Made by a program: the position numbers and the translations under genes
Part shown: positions 61,011 through 64,000 of the stretch, piece by piece
Numbering within the stretch: position 1 is the first letter of the stretch
Layout of the letters: every line of letters starts with the position of its first letter
The notes under the pieces: model-generated
Database searches by the model: none
Told to the model about the DNA's origin: nothing
What the model saw: the letters and a program-made list of their open reading frames with translations, nothing else
Assembly (NCBI GenBank): GCA_014843695.1
Contig: CM026393.1
Span: forward strand, 10,560,734-10,624,733
DNA length: 64,000 nt
Source of the DNA: Archivesica marissinica
Lineage: Eukaryota; Mollusca; Bivalvia; Venerida; Vesicomyidae
Direction: 5' to 3'

Positions 61011-64000
61011 CAAGTTTCCATATAGTATCCACATGTATATGTCACTAGTTTCCTTATAGTATCCACATGTATATGTCACTAGTCTATATATAGTATCCAC
61101 TTGCATATGTCACTAGTTTCCTTATAGTATCCACATGCATATGTCACTAGTTTCCATATAGTATCCACATGTATATGTCACTAGTCTATATATAGTATCC
61201 ATATGTATATGTCACTAGTTTCCTTATAGTATCCACATGTATATGTCACTAGTTTCCATATAGTATCCACATGCATATGTCACTAGTTTCCACATAGTAT
61301 CCACATGCATATGTCACTAGTTTCCATATAGTATCCACATGTATATGTCACTAGTTTCCTTATAGTATCCACATGCATATGTCACTAGTTTGCACATAGT
61401 ATCCACATGCATATGTCACTAGTTTCCATATAGTATCCACATGTATATGTCACTAGTTTCCATATAGTATCCACATGCATATGTCACTAGTTTCCATATA
61501 GTATCCACATGCATATGTCACTAGTTTCCATATAGTATCCACATGTATATGTCACTAGTTTCCATATAGTATCCACATGCATATGTCACTAGTTTCCATA
61601 TAGTATCCACATGTATATGTCACTAGTTTCTATATAGTATCCACATGTATATGTCACTAGTTTCCATATAGTATCCACATGTATATGTCACTGGTCTATA
61701 TATAGTATCCACATGTATATGTCACTAGTTTCCATATAGTATCCACATGCATATGTCACTAGTTTCCATATAGTATCCACATGCATATGTCACTGGCTTG
61801 TTCCATATAGTATCCACATGTATATGTCACTAGTTTCCATATAGTATCCACATGCATATGTCACTAGTTTCCATATAGTATCCACATGTATATGTCACTA
61901 GTCTATATATAGTATCCACATGTATATGTCACTAGTTTCCATATAGTATCCACATGTATATGTCACTATTTCCATATAGTATCCACATGCATATGTCACT
62001 AGTTTCCACATATTATCCACATGCATATGTCACTAGTTTCCATATAGTATCCACATGTATATGTCACTAGTTTCCTTATAGTATCCACATGCATATGTCA
62101 CTAGTTTGCACATAGTATCCACATGCATATGTCACTAGTTTCCATATAGTATCCACATGTATATGTCACTAGTTTCCATATAGTATCCACATGCATATGT
62201 CACTAGTTTCCATATAGTATCCACATGTATATGTCACTAGTTTCCATATAGTATCCACATGCATATGTCACTAGTTTCCATATAGTATCCACATGCATAT
62301 GTCACTGGTTTTCATATAGTATCCACATGTATATGTCACTAGTTTCCATATAGTATCCACATGCATATGTCACTAGTTTCCATATAGTATCCACATGTAT
62401 ATGTCACTGGCTTGTTCCATATAGTATCCACATGTATATGTCACTGGCTTGTTCCATATAGTATCCACATGCATATGTCACTGGCTTGTTCCATATAGTA
62501 TCCACATGCATATGTCACTGGCTTGTTCCATATAGTATCCACATGCATATGTCACTGGTTTCCATATAGTATCCACATGTATATGTCACTAGTTTCCAAA
62601 TAGTATCCACATGTATATGTCACTAGTTTCCATATAGTATCCACATGCATATGTCACTAGTTTCCATATAGTATCCACATGCATATGTCACTAGTTTCCA
62701 TATAGTATCCACATGCATATGTCACTAGTTTCCATATTATCCACATGCATATGTCACTAGTTCCATATAGTATCCACATGCATATGTCACTGGCTTGTTC
62801 CATATAGTATCCACATGTATATGTCACTAGTCTATATATAGTATCCACATGTATATGTCACTAGTTGTTCCATATAGTATCCACATGTATATGTCACTAG
62901 TTTCCATATAGTATCCACATGTATATGTCACTAGTCTATATATAGTATCCACATGCATATGTCACTAGTTTCCATATAGTATCCACATGTATATGTCACT
63001 AGTCTATATATAGTATCCACATGTATATGTCACTAGTTTCCATATAGTATCCACATGCATATGTCACTAGTTTCCATATAGTATCCACATGCATATGTCA
63101 CTAGTTTCCATATAGTATCCACATGTATATGTCACTAGTTTCCATATAGTATCCACATGTATATGTCACTGGCTTGTTCCATATAGTATCCACATGCATA
63201 TGTCACTAGTTTCCATATAGTATCCACATGCATATGTCACTGGCTTGTTCCATATAGTATCCACATGTATATGTCACTAGCTTTCCATATAGTATCCACA
63301 TGTATATGTCACTAGTTTCCATATAGTATCCACATGCATATGTCACTAGTTTCCATATAGTATCCACATGCATATGTCACTAGTTTGTTCATATAGTATC
63401 CACATGTATATGTCACTAGTTTCCATATAGTATCTACATGTATATGTCACTAGTCTATATATAGTATCCACATGTATATGTCACTAGTTTCCATATAGTA
63501 TCCACATGCATATGTCACTAGTTTCCATATATTATCCACATGCATATGTCACTAGTTTCCATATAGTATCCACATGTATATGTCACTAGTCTATATATAG
63601 TATCCACATGTATATGTCACTGGCTTGTTCCATATAGTATCCACATGCATATGTCACTTGTTTCCATATAGTATCCACATGTATATATCACTGGCTTGTT
63701 CCATATAGTATCCACATGTATATGTCACTAGTTTCCATATAATATCCACATGTATATGTCACTAGTCTATATATAGTATCCACATGCATATGTCACTAGT
63801 TTCCACATAGTATCCATATGCATATGTCACTAGTTTCCATATAGTATCCACATGTATATGTCACTAGTCTATATATAGTATCCACATGTATATGTCACTA
63901 GTTTCCATATAGTATCCACATGCATATGTCACTAGTATCTATATAGTATCCACATGTATATGTCACAAGTTTCCATATAGTATCCACATGTATATGTCAC
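61011..64000. repeat. Array L: 34-bp satellite running off the window
   Basis: About 87 units built on GTATCCACATGYATATGTCA and CTAGTTTCCATATA. Two-state variation is T or C in ATGTATATG/ATGCATATG. Alternative linkers are CTAGTCTATATATAG and CTGGCTTGTTCCATATAG, the latter commonest between about 62400 and 63720. CATATG and ATGCAT palindromes occur in most units. The right end is outside the window. Confidence 0.97.

Overview
The window looks like animal, most probably molluscan (bivalve-like), non-coding DNA. The evidence is spliced cadherin exons with consensus GT/AG borders, several tRNA-derived SINEs that share a 3' tail, a LINE C-terminus with a CPFC zinc-knuckle, and about 85% of the resolved bases lying in tandem arrays. 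The animal origin is well supported. The phylum is an inference from the style of the LINE and SINEs. There are no operons, CRISPR arrays, rRNA genes or intact mobile elements, and almost all open frames inside the arrays are accidental.

Layout: 1-12789 is a 59-bp array (A) with nested 15-bp expansions. 12790-13789 is a 1000-N gap. 13790-24840 is a 47-bp array (B). 24985-25185 is a SINE. 25247-27022 is a 27/29-bp array (C). 27023-34505 is the most gene-like interval: LINE fragments, a 15-bp array (D), a 39-bp array (E), SINEs, inverted-repeat elements, a 20-bp array (F) and two or three candidate exons of an unrecognised minus-strand gene. 34506-35505 is a second 1000-N gap. 35506-52770 is a 44-bp array of about 390 copies (G). 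53088-53335 is a SINE. 53345-56653 is a 43-bp array (H). 56627-58631 holds two minus-strand cadherin exons whose intron contains a 38-bp (I) and a 53-bp (J) array. 58957-60832 is a 48-bp array (K) between two SINEs. 61011-64000 is a 34-bp array (L) running off the window.

The main discovery candidate is that two of these arrays look like amplified splice junctions. The 43-bp unit of array H is exactly the last 27 nt of a cadherin exon plus the first 16 nt of its intron, so about 77 copies of the 5' splice site stand in a row. The 20-bp unit of array F, read on the minus strand, is CTTAACAACAATGTGTTCAG, a branch-point-like sequence plus a CAG acceptor. Its array ends exactly on the predicted acceptor of a candidate exon, giving about 36 copies of a 3' splice site. 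The 47-bp array also carries a strong donor-like CAG|GTAACT in most of its roughly 235 units, but no exon is visible beside it. Other observations are hairpins built into the 59-, 47- and 48-bp units, higher-order duplications in arrays A, B, C and G, a 44-bp block with no visible variation at one array edge, and short low-quality consensus patches.

The cadherin gene runs on the minus strand (58631 to 56627 and onward to lower coordinates). Its next exon was not found, so the following intron would contain arrays H and G and exceed 20 kb. The candidate exons at 33580-31328 are on the same strand, but the phases do not prove they belong to the same gene.
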